Source: Streptomyces malaysiensis subsp. samsunensis (GTDB taxonomy: Bacteria > Actinomycetota > Actinomycetes > Streptomycetales > Streptomycetaceae). From it: a stretch of 64,000 nucleotides of DNA. This document shows, piece after piece, positions 57,860-64,000 of this stretch (within the stretch, counting starts at the first letter, position 1; every line of letters starts with the position of its first letter). Location of the stretch: NCBI RefSeq assembly GCF_024519315.1, contig NZ_JANIIC010000024.1:62001-126000 (forward strand). The letters run 5' to 3'. The translations under genes and the position numbers were made by a program. The notes below the pieces were generated by a model. The model was not told the DNA's origin. It did not search any database and saw only the letters and a list, made by a program, of their open reading frames with translations.

Positions 57860-59092
57860 ATGACCGCTATGACACCCGGCTCGAACCTTCCCCTCCCCGT
57901 CGCGCGCGTGGCGGTTGACGTCACCGCCCCGGTGCGGCTCGACGTATCGGGCCTGCTGCTCACCGCCAACGGCAAAGTGCGCTCCGACGACGACTTCGTC
58001 TTCTACAACCAGCCCGCCGGGCCGGGGGTGACCCATCGCGCCGGGACGGCGGGCGCGGGCGACACCATCACCGTGGACACCGCCGCCGTCCCCGCCGATA
58101 TCGACAAGATCGTGGTGACCGCGAGCCTGGACGCGCCCGGGGCGACGTTCGCGGGCACCGAGCCGACCGCCACCGTGCGCGGCGCCGACGACGGCGCGGT
58201 GCTCGCCACGTTCACCCCGCCGCGGCTGGGCAACGAGACCGCGCTGGTGACCGTGGAGGTGTACCGGCGCAATGGGGCGTGGAAGGTGCGCGCGGTCGGG
58301 CAGGGGTATGCCAACGGTCTGGCGGGCATCGCCACCGACTTCGGGGTGACGGTCGAGGAGCCCGCGGCACCGGCCGCTCCCGTCGCCCCCGCCGCCCAGA
58401 TGCCGCCCCCGCCGAGCGGTCCGCCCGCCGGTTTCCAGCCCCCGCCGCCGATGCCGACCGCCCCGCCGCCCGTTCCCCCGGCCGCGGCCCCCGCCGCACC
58501 GGCACCGTCCACCGGGAAGATCAACCTGGACAAGGGCCGGGTCAGCCTCCAGAAGAACCAGACGGTCTCGCTGGTCAAGGGCGGCCGCCCGGTGCTCAGC
58601 TCGGTGAAGATGGGCCTGGGCTGGGAGCCCGCCTTCCGCGGCAAGGACATCGACCTGGACGCGTCCGTGATCGCATTCGGTGTCGACCGTAAGAAGATCG
58701 ACGCCTGCTTCTTCGGCAAGCTGGCCATCCTCAACGGCGCCATTCAGCACTCCGGCGACAACCTCACAGGTGAGGGCGGGGGCGACGACGAGTCCATCAC
58801 CGTCCACCTCGGTGGCCTTCCGCCCGAGGTCACCGGCCTGGTCTTCACGGTCAACTCCTTCTCCGGCCAGAAGTTCACCGATGTGGCCAAGGCGTACTGC
58901 CGCCTGCTCGACGCCCAGAGCGGCGAGGAGCTGGTCCGCTTCGACCTCACCCACGCCGAGCCGCGCACGGGCGTGATGATGGCGAAGCTGATCAAGCAGT
59001 TCTCGGGTGAGTGGGAGATGACCGCGATGGGTGAGTACGTGGACTCACGCACCGTGCGCGGCATGGCCAAGCCCGCCGGCAAGGCCCTCTGA
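57860..59092 (+). CDS. Tandem TerD-domain protein
   Basis: A 410-residue protein with two TerD-like domains. The first (about 1-165) is shorter and diverged (LDVSGLLLTANGKVRSDDDFVFYN). A Pro/Ala-rich linker of about 60 residues follows. The second (about 215-400) is a classic TerD/CABP domain: INLDKGRVSLQKNQTVSLVK, MGLGWEP, DLDASVIAFGVD, GDNLTGEGGGDDESITVHL with the calcium-binding Asp residues, and FTVNSFSGQKFTDV. TerD proteins act in stress, tellurite and phage-related functions and in Streptomyces development. ATG 57860 has no clear ribosome site. Confidence 0.88.
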   Translation: MTAMTPGSNLPLPVARVAVDVTAPVRLDVSGLLLTANGKVRSDDDFVFYNQPAGPGVTHRAGTAGAGDTITVDTAAVPADIDKIVVTASLDAPGATFAGTEPTATVRGADDGAVLATFTPPRLGNETALVTVEVYRRNGAWKVRAVGQGYANGLAGIATDFGVTVEEPAAPAAPVAPAAQMPPPPSGPPAGFQPPPPMPTAPPPVPPAAAPAAPAPSTGKINLDKGRVSLQKNQTVSLVKGGRPVLSSVKMGLGWEPAFRGKDIDLDASVIAFGVDRKKIDACFFGKLAILNGAIQHSGDNLTGEGGGDDESITVHLGGLPPEVTGLVFTVNSFSGQKFTDVAKAYCRLLDAQSGEELVRFDLTHAEPRTGVMMAKLIKQFSGEWEMTAMGEYVDSRTVRGMAKPAGKAL

Positions 59093-60166
59093 CACCCGGC
59101 CGGGACCCGGATCGGGGCCCGGACCGGGGCCCACGGGACCGGAGTCGAGGTCGCCCGGCAGACCCGCCACACGGGCCAGGCGGCGGTAGGAGTCCAGCAG
59201 GGCCTCGCGGTCGTAGGTGCTCGTGGTGACCAGCACCTCGTCGGCGCCGCTGCGCTCGATCAGCTCCTCGAGCGCGGCGGCGACCTCGTCCTCCGTGCCG
59301 TACAGCTGGCCCCGCAGACCCCGCTCGTAGAAGCCGCGCTCCTTCTCGGTCATCTCCCGGGCCTCGACCTCCGGGGCCGGGGCCAGCGGCGGGAAGACGC
59401 CGTGGGTACGGGAGTAGGCCATCGCCCAGGCTTCGGGGAGCAGCAGCCGGCGGGCCTCCTCCGCCGTGCCGGCCACCGCCACATTGCCCGAGACCACGAC
59501 ATACGGGGCGGAGGACCACGGCGAGGGGCGGAAGCCCGTGCGGTAGCGGTCGATCGCGCGCAGCATCTCGTCCCGGCCCCGCAGATCGCCGATCACCAGG
59601 GACAGTCCTGCCTCCGCCGCCAGATCCGCGCCGGCTCCGGTGGCCAGGACGAAGACGGGCAGCCGCAGCCCTTCCGCGGGATGGGCGTGGACCTGGGGGT
59701 AGGCGCCCTGCTCACCGGTGAACCAGCCGAGCAGCTCGTCCAGCTGGGCGCCGAAGTCCCGCGCGGCGTCCTTCTGGGCGCCCAAGGCGCGGCGTATGCC
59801 GTCGGTGAAGCCGACGGAGCGGCCCAGGCCCATGTCGATCCGGCCCGGGAAGAGGGATTCGAGCACCCCGAACTGCTCGGCCACCACCAGCGGGCGGTGG
59901 TTCGGCAGCATCACCCCGCCCGTGCCCACCCGGATGCGGAGCGTGGCCGCCGCGACGGCGGACGCCAGCACCGTGGGCGCCGAACCGGCGACGCCGGGCA
60001 CGCTGTGGTGCTCGGAGACCCAGAAGCGGTGGTAGCCGAGGGCCTCGGCGGCTTGCGCGAACCGTACGGTGTCGCGCAGCGCCTGCGACCGCTCCCGTCC
60101 CTGGCGGGTGCGGGAGCGGTCCAGGATGGAGAAGGGGGTGGTGCGCAGACGTGAGGTCACCCTCAC
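59045..60166 (-). CDS. LLM-class flavin-dependent oxidoreductase
   Basis: A 373-residue bacterial-luciferase-like monooxygenase: SQALRDTVRFAQAAEALGYH, FWVSEHHSVPGVAGSAP, RIRVGTGGVMLPNHRPLVVAEQF and FPGRIDMGLGRSVG. The last 30 residues are Gly/Pro-rich and overlap the end of the TerD gene by 48 nt. It would use reduced FMN or F420. The substrate is unknown. GTG 60166 or the nearby GTG 60160 is the start. Confidence 0.92.
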   Translation of the reverse strand: MRVTSRLRTTPFSILDRSRTRQGRERSQALRDTVRFAQAAEALGYHRFWVSEHHSVPGVAGSAPTVLASAVAAATLRIRVGTGGVMLPNHRPLVVAEQFGVLESLFPGRIDMGLGRSVGFTDGIRRALGAQKDAARDFGAQLDELLGWFTGEQGAYPQVHAHPAEGLRLPVFVLATGAGADLAAEAGLSLVIGDLRGRDEMLRAIDRYRTGFRPSPWSSAPYVVVSGNVAVAGTAEEARRLLLPEAWAMAYSRTHGVFPPLAPAPEVEAREMTEKERGFYERGLRGQLYGTEDEVAAALEELIERSGADEVLVTTSTYDREALLDSYRRLARVAGLPGDLDSGPVGPGPGPDPGPGRVSEGLAGGLGHAAHGA

Positions 60167-60211
60167 GTCAACGCGTGCCCCGGCCGGGGGGATTCCCCCG
60201 GCCCCGTGCCG

Positions 60212-61660
60212 TCAGCGCTGGCGGCGCCAGGGGCCGGTGATCGCGAGCATGATGCCCGGCGTCTGGATGTTGGCGTACAGCGTCGATCCGTCGGGCGAGA
60301 AGACCACACCGGTGAACTCGCTGAACTCCGGCTCCTCCGCAGTGCCGATGTTCAGGTCGTTGCGCGCGATCGGGTACGTCCGGCCGTCATCGGTGGCGCC
60401 GAAGAGGTGCTGGATGCCCTCGCCGTCCTCGGCGATGACCAGACCGCCGTACGGCGAGACGGTGATGTTGTCCGGGCCGTCGAAGGCGCCGTCCTTGGAC
60501 GGGTCGGGGTTGACGCCCAGCAGCACCTTGAGGGTGAGGGTGCGGCGCTTGGGGTCGTAGAACCAGACCTGGCCGTCGTGCTGGAGCGGGCTCTCCGCAC
60601 GGGCGTACGAGGAGACGATGTACGCACCGCCGTCCGCCCACCACATGCCCTCCAGCTTGCGGGCGCGGGTGATCTCGCCGTCCTTGAACTGCTTGCGCAC
60701 CGACACGGACTTCGCGTCGCGGTCCGGCACCGGAACCCAGTCCACGCCGTAGACCGTGCCGGTCTTGGTGGCGCGGGACAGGTCGTCCACGAAGTTGCCG
60801 CCCGAGTCGTAGCACTTGGGGGCCTGGAGCACACCCGCGTCGTCCTTGAGCGTGCCCAGCTTGCCCCGCCCGTGCTCGAAGCCGTGCGGCGGGACCCAGC
60901 GGTAGAGCAGGCCGTTCGGGCCGGAGGCGTCCTCGGTGAGGTAGAGCTCGCCGCGCTTGGGGTCCACGACGACGGCCTCGTGGGCGTACCGGCCCAGAGC
61001 CTTGATCGGCTTCGGGTCACGGTTGGCCCTGCGGTCGTGCGGGTCGACCTCGAAGACGTAGCCGTGGTCCTTGGTCATGCCGTTCTTGCCGGCCTTGTCC
61101 TCGGTCTCCTCGCAGGTCAGCCAGGTGCCCCAAGGGGTGCGGCCACCGGCGCAGTTGGTGGCGGTACCCGCGATGCCGACCCACTCGGTGACGTGGTCAC
61201 CGTGCTTGGAGACCTCGACGACCGTGCAGCCGCCGGAGGCCGCCGGGTCGTAGACCAGGCCCTCGGTCAGCGGGACCGGGTGCGGCCAGTCGCTGCGGGG
61301 GCCGGCCAGCTCGTGGTTGTTGACCAGCAGCGTCGCACCGCGCGAACCCTCGAAGGTGGCGGTGCCGTCGTGGTTGGACGGGGTGGACTCGCCGGACTCC
61401 AGCTTCGTCTCACCGGTGCGGGTGATGATCTTGTAACGGAAGCCCTTGGGCAGGGCCAGGATGCCCTTGGGGTCCGCGACGAGCGGACCGTAGCCGAGCG
61501 ACGAGCCGCCGTGGCCCTCGACCCCCGCGACGCCCTCCTCGGTCACCTCGGCGGCGAGCGCGCCGGGTGCGGTGGCGAGCACCCCCGCGCTTCCGACCAG
61601 GGCGAACCCGGCCCCGGTGTACGCGGAACGCCTCGCGAAGTCTCTTCGGCTGAGCGGCAT
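60212..61660 (-). CDS. phoX: PhoX-type alkaline phosphatase, Tat-exported
   Basis: A 482-residue protein of the PhoX (DUF839) family, a calcium/iron-dependent phosphatase that frees phosphate from organic esters outside the cell. A Tat signal (LSRRDFARRSA) and a hydrophobic segment end near ALAAEV. Family motifs: TLLVNNHELAGPR, GGRTPWGTWLTCEETED, ALGRYAHEAVVVDPKRGELYLTEDAS, LEGMWWADGG and DGPDNITVSPYGGLVIAEDG. A PHO-box-like pair lies 56-77 nt upstream of the ATG, fitting control by phosphate starvation together with the pit operon. Confidence 0.9.
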   Translation of the reverse strand: MPLSRRDFARRSAYTGAGFALVGSAGVLATAPGALAAEVTEEGVAGVEGHGGSSLGYGPLVADPKGILALPKGFRYKIITRTGETKLESGESTPSNHDGTATFEGSRGATLLVNNHELAGPRSDWPHPVPLTEGLVYDPAASGGCTVVEVSKHGDHVTEWVGIAGTATNCAGGRTPWGTWLTCEETEDKAGKNGMTKDHGYVFEVDPHDRRANRDPKPIKALGRYAHEAVVVDPKRGELYLTEDASGPNGLLYRWVPPHGFEHGRGKLGTLKDDAGVLQAPKCYDSGGNFVDDLSRATKTGTVYGVDWVPVPDRDAKSVSVRKQFKDGEITRARKLEGMWWADGGAYIVSSYARAESPLQHDGQVWFYDPKRRTLTLKVLLGVNPDPSKDGAFDGPDNITVSPYGGLVIAEDGEGIQHLFGATDDGRTYPIARNDLNIGTAEEPEFSEFTGVVFSPDGSTLYANIQTPGIMLAITGPWRRQR

Positions 61661-61715
61661 GTCTTCTCCCGAGCGCAGGATGGTGTCCTCCGGACTGCGG
61701 CCATACGTTTCCGTC

Positions 61716-61737
61716 CCCGGCCGAACATCAGTTGAAC
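61716..61737 (-). promoter_or_regulatory. Candidate PHO box upstream of phoX
   Basis: On the minus strand two adjacent 11-nt units start with GTTC: GTTCAACTGAT (61737-61727) and GTTCGGCCGGG (61726-61716). Spacing and length agree with the PhoP direct-repeat unit, although the second unit is divergent. Confidence 0.6.
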
Positions 61738-61952
61738 GGCGCGCGACATCAACGGACGAATGACCGCCGATCCCTTATACGGTGCGCAGGGGGTTACGGC
61801 TCCGACGCGGCGAGCGACTTTCCCCGCCCGCCGGGCGCTGTGCGGGCCCCGGAGGGCCCGGCGGCCGCCCCGCGATCACGTCCGCGGGGAGCGGCCGCAG
61901 GCCCGGTGCACCCGCAGGGCGGGCAGGGCGGCGGCACGCCCACCAGGGGCAG

Positions 61953-63506
61953 CTATGCCCGGGAGCGTGCCTTGAAGGCGGCCTTACGGGCCTCCTTGGC
62001 GGCATTCTTGTCCGGGTGCAGCCGCCCCATCGCCTCCAGGACATCCGCGGTCGCCGGGTGGTCCACCCGCCAGGCCGAGTCGAAGAAGCTCCCGGACTGG
62101 TCGACCAGGCCCCGCACCAGATCCCGCAGCTCGGCCGAGTCGCCCTCGGTGGCGAGCTGGGCCGCGAGGGTGTCCACGGTCAGCCAGAAGACCATCTCCT
62201 CCGATGGCTCCGGAACATCCGCCACCCCGCGCTCGGCCAGCCAGACCCGGGCCAGCCCGCCCAGGTGGCGGTCGTCGAGCACCTCGCGCAACGCGGGCTC
62301 GGCCTCGACCCCGGCCAGCGAGAGCGTCTGCTGGCAGGTGAGGCGGCGCAGCGGCGCGTCCTCGTCGTCACCACGCGCGGCGGCCAGCAGCTCCCGGGCG
62401 GCCTCCTCGGGCGTACGGCGGGCCAGCCACTGCTCGGCCTCGGCCTGTGCGGCGGGCTCGGGGTGGCCGGGGAGGGCGTCCAGCAGGATGCCCGCGCCCT
62501 TGTCCGCCAGGTCGCCGACGGCCGGGGCGTCGATGCCCGCCTCGACCATCCGGGCCCGTACGGCGTAGACGCCGAGCGGGGTGAGCCGCACCATGCCGTA
62601 GCGGGAGACGTCCTCGTCCTCGAACTCCTGGGCCGTCTCGGGCTCCTGGATCCGGCCCTCGCCGTCGACCTCCTCGATCAGCGCCTCGTCCACCGGCTGG
62701 TAGTCGATCAGGCCGGTCGGGGCGAGCAGCCGGAACTGGTCGTCCAGCCGCACCATCGCCTCGGAGACCTCTTCGAGGATGTCGTCGGTGGGCTCGTCCA
62801 TGTCCTCGGGGACGATCATGGATGCGGCCAGCGCGGGCAGCGGTACGGGGGCCGCGGCGGCCTCCTCGTCCAGGGCGGTCAGCAGATAGAGGTTGCCCAG
62901 CACCCCGTCGAGGAACTCGGCCTCCTCCTCCGGGTTCCAGTCGAGCGCGTCGAGGTCGAGCTCACCGTCCTCGCCGATCTGGTCGGCGATGTCGTTCAGA
63001 TCGGGGGCGGCGGCGTCGGCCAGCACCGTCTCGAAGCCGTCGAGCCAGATGTCCAGGATGTCGCGGGGGCCGCCCTCGGCGATCAGCCGCAGCTCCGCAC
63101 CGCTGGTCGCGACGGCGGAGAAGCCGCCCACGGCCGACGCCTCGCCGTCCGCCGGGTCGGGGTCACCGTCGCCGCCGCTCCCGTCGCCGGGCCGGGAGGA
63201 CGACGCCTCGCCGGGCGTCGGCTCCTCGGACTCCTCGATCTCGACCAGCCCGGTGTCGACGGCCAGCTGCCACGCCTGCGCCGCGTACAGCGGCCCGTCC
63301 TCGTCCCCCGCGAGCCCCAGCAGCTCGGCCGCCGCCGACAGCTCGCTCTCCGGCAGCGCCCCGCCCGACGCGACCGGCCGCCCCGGCTCGGCCCAGCGGG
63401 CCAGCCGGACCGCGCGGGCGAGAAGTGGCGCGGCGAGTGCGTCCCGCGCGAGGTCCGCGTCGGTGTGAAGCCGTACGGGCGGCATGGTGGGGCGCTCTTC
63501 TGGCAT
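61953..63506 (-). CDS. Uncharacterised HEAT-like protein, paralogue of 6390-7796
   Basis: A 517-residue acidic protein without signal or membrane segments. The N-terminal half includes ARAVRLARWAEPGRPVASGG, a Gly/Ser/Glu/Asp-rich linker near residues 95-125 and an acidic region (LNDIADQIGEDGELDLDALD). The C-terminal half consists of helical pairs and shares WLARR, AARGDD, VWLAE, WLTVDTLAA and HPD-AKEARKAAF with the protein at 6.4 kb. The start could be ATG 63506 or 63485. Function unknown; not linked to phosphate or TerD genes by any visible signal. Confidence 0.8.
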   Translation of the reverse strand: MPEERPTMPPVRLHTDADLARDALAAPLLARAVRLARWAEPGRPVASGGALPESELSAAAELLGLAGDEDGPLYAAQAWQLAVDTGLVEIEESEEPTPGEASSSRPGDGSGGDGDPDPADGEASAVGGFSAVATSGAELRLIAEGGPRDILDIWLDGFETVLADAAAPDLNDIADQIGEDGELDLDALDWNPEEEAEFLDGVLGNLYLLTALDEEAAAAPVPLPALAASMIVPEDMDEPTDDILEEVSEAMVRLDDQFRLLAPTGLIDYQPVDEALIEEVDGEGRIQEPETAQEFEDEDVSRYGMVRLTPLGVYAVRARMVEAGIDAPAVGDLADKGAGILLDALPGHPEPAAQAEAEQWLARRTPEEAARELLAAARGDDEDAPLRRLTCQQTLSLAGVEAEPALREVLDDRHLGGLARVWLAERGVADVPEPSEEMVFWLTVDTLAAQLATEGDSAELRDLVRGLVDQSGSFFDSAWRVDHPATADVLEAMGRLHPDKNAAKEARKAAFKARSRA

Positions 63507-63747
63507 GGGCGGACGTCACTCCTCAGGGGCACGGAAGTCGTGCGCGCGAACGCGGGGGTATGGGGGCTGTGGAGCTAGGGGGTCTCAGGGCCGTGGAGCC
63601 ATGAGGGTATGGATATGCGGGCGTACGGGCGCGGGTGCGCGGGCACGGCCCGGACCCCAGCGTAGACGGAACGGGACGGCACTTTCGTCCCGATGTGGTC
63701 CCGCGCCCCATCCCGTGCCACGGCAACCGGTGATTTCGGCCGACAGG

Positions 63748-63796
63748 CCCCTCGCACCGGCCGGTGCGGACCCGGGAAAGCGGCCGGTGCGAGGGG
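63748..63796. other. Perfect 16-bp inverted repeat
   Basis: CCCCTCGCACCGGCCG (63748-63763) pairs exactly with 63781-63796; the loop is 17 nt. It looks like a terminator stem but lies between two divergently transcribed genes and has no T run, so it may belong to an unannotated transcript or be a protein-binding site. Confidence 0.75.
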
Positions 63797-63891
63797 GCGT
63801 GCGGCCGCGCTCGTTCATGCCCCCGTCCCGCCTCCGCCGTGCGCGAGCCATCCGTCCTCCCTTGACAACTTACTTGGCGAGGAAAGAGATT

Positions 63892-63914
63892 GACGCGCGT
63901 AGAGGCGTCTTTTT
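63892..63914 (+). terminator. Small T-tailed hairpin in the leader of the last gene
   Basis: GACGC (63892-63896), an 8-nt loop, GCGTC (63905-63909) and TTTTT (63910-63914), about 25 nt after a TTGACA element and 31 nt before the ATG. Shape of a weak intrinsic terminator; could act as an attenuator. Confidence 0.45.
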
Positions 63915-63945
63915 CGCCATTCGCTCCTTTCCGGAGGCCACCACC

Positions 63946-64000
63946 ATGTCCCTTCGCGCCCCGCGCGGACCCGTCGCCGTCACCGCCGTCGCCGCCTCCG
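63946..64000 (+). CDS. Secreted protein, first 18 residues only
   Basis: ATG 63946 follows GGAGG with 7-nt spacing. The 18 visible residues (MSLRAPRGPVAVTAVAAS) are the basic and early hydrophobic part of a signal peptide. The gene continues beyond the window, so its product is unknown. It has its own leader with a candidate attenuator. Confidence 0.65.
   Translation, partial: MSLRAPRGPVAVTAVAAS

Larger units (their letters stand above)
63507..63945. promoter_or_regulatory. Divergent region with two hairpins and a promoter
   Basis: About 440 bases without a supported gene. It contains a perfect 16-bp stem at 63748-63796, a TTGACA -35-like element at 63862-63867 and a small T-tailed hairpin at 63892-63914, all upstream of the gene at 63946. 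Confidence 0.6.

Overview
The window is a gene-dense, very GC-rich chromosomal segment from an actinomycete, almost certainly a Streptomyces. This rests on codon usage, many GTG starts, 1-4 nt stop/start overlaps, rare TTA leucine codons, a Gbn-type nucleoid protein, a sortase-E style LAETG surface protein and a four-gene ectoine/hydroxyectoine operon. From memory, the order gbn - ABC-F - pit transporter - cobalamin genes - LAETG protein - ectABCD matches the S. coelicolor SCO1839-SCO1867 neighbourhood. No rRNA, tRNA, phage, insertion sequence or CRISPR array was seen.

Layout. 1-11.8 kb: the start of a multi-HAMP sensor kinase, divergent from an RsbW/GAF/SpoIIE-type regulator; then enoyl-CoA hydratase, Gbn, an ABC-F protein, a HEAT-like protein, a secreted or anchored hydrolase, a class II aldolase, and a PHO-box-controlled phosphate transporter with a small membrane protein. 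12.0-21.8 kb: a cobalamin riboswitch followed by a tightly overlapping run cobD-cobQ-(22-codon ORF)-chlID-cobO-cobB-cobE-cbiX-cobC; the large chelatase subunit CobN and the corrin-ring methyltransferases are not here. 22.2-29.9 kb: a sortase-type surface protein, an amidohydrolase, a SigE-family sigma factor with three TTA codons overlapping a membrane partner, then ectABCD closed by a strong terminator. 30-42 kb: a class V aminotransferase, ketoglutarate semialdehyde dehydrogenase divergent from an IclR regulator, a membrane protein/two-component operon, an aldo-keto reductase, a purine permease, a secreted beta-helix protein and a lipoprotein deacetylase.

42-51.5 kb is a sugar-acid region with visible decay: a frameshifted solute-binding protein, PmoA-like protein, a dehydratase fragment joined out of frame to another gene's tail, a DHDPS-family enzyme and a GntR regulator; then a kinase and an MFS gene with an internal deletion. 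Beside it is an apparently intact oxidative uronate set, udh divergent from kdgD and an uncharacterised 399-residue protein. With the semialdehyde dehydrogenase at 31.4 kb these could take uronic acids to 2-oxoglutarate, except that no aldarate dehydratase is present. 51.5-64 kb: a 577-bp gap with a 25-bp imperfect inverted repeat, an isochorismatase stub, MarR/MFS and TetR/EamA efflux modules, an NAD-dependent epimerase-like protein, a DUF1963 protein, a tandem TerD protein, a luciferase-like oxidoreductase, a Tat-exported PhoX with a candidate PHO box, a second HEAT-like protein paralogous to the one at 6.4 kb, and the start of a secreted protein.

Physiological themes are phosphate starvation (pit, phoX), osmotic stress (ectoine), vitamin B12 synthesis, uronate/plant sugar use, and efflux. 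All functions are read from sequence and family knowledge; no database search was run.
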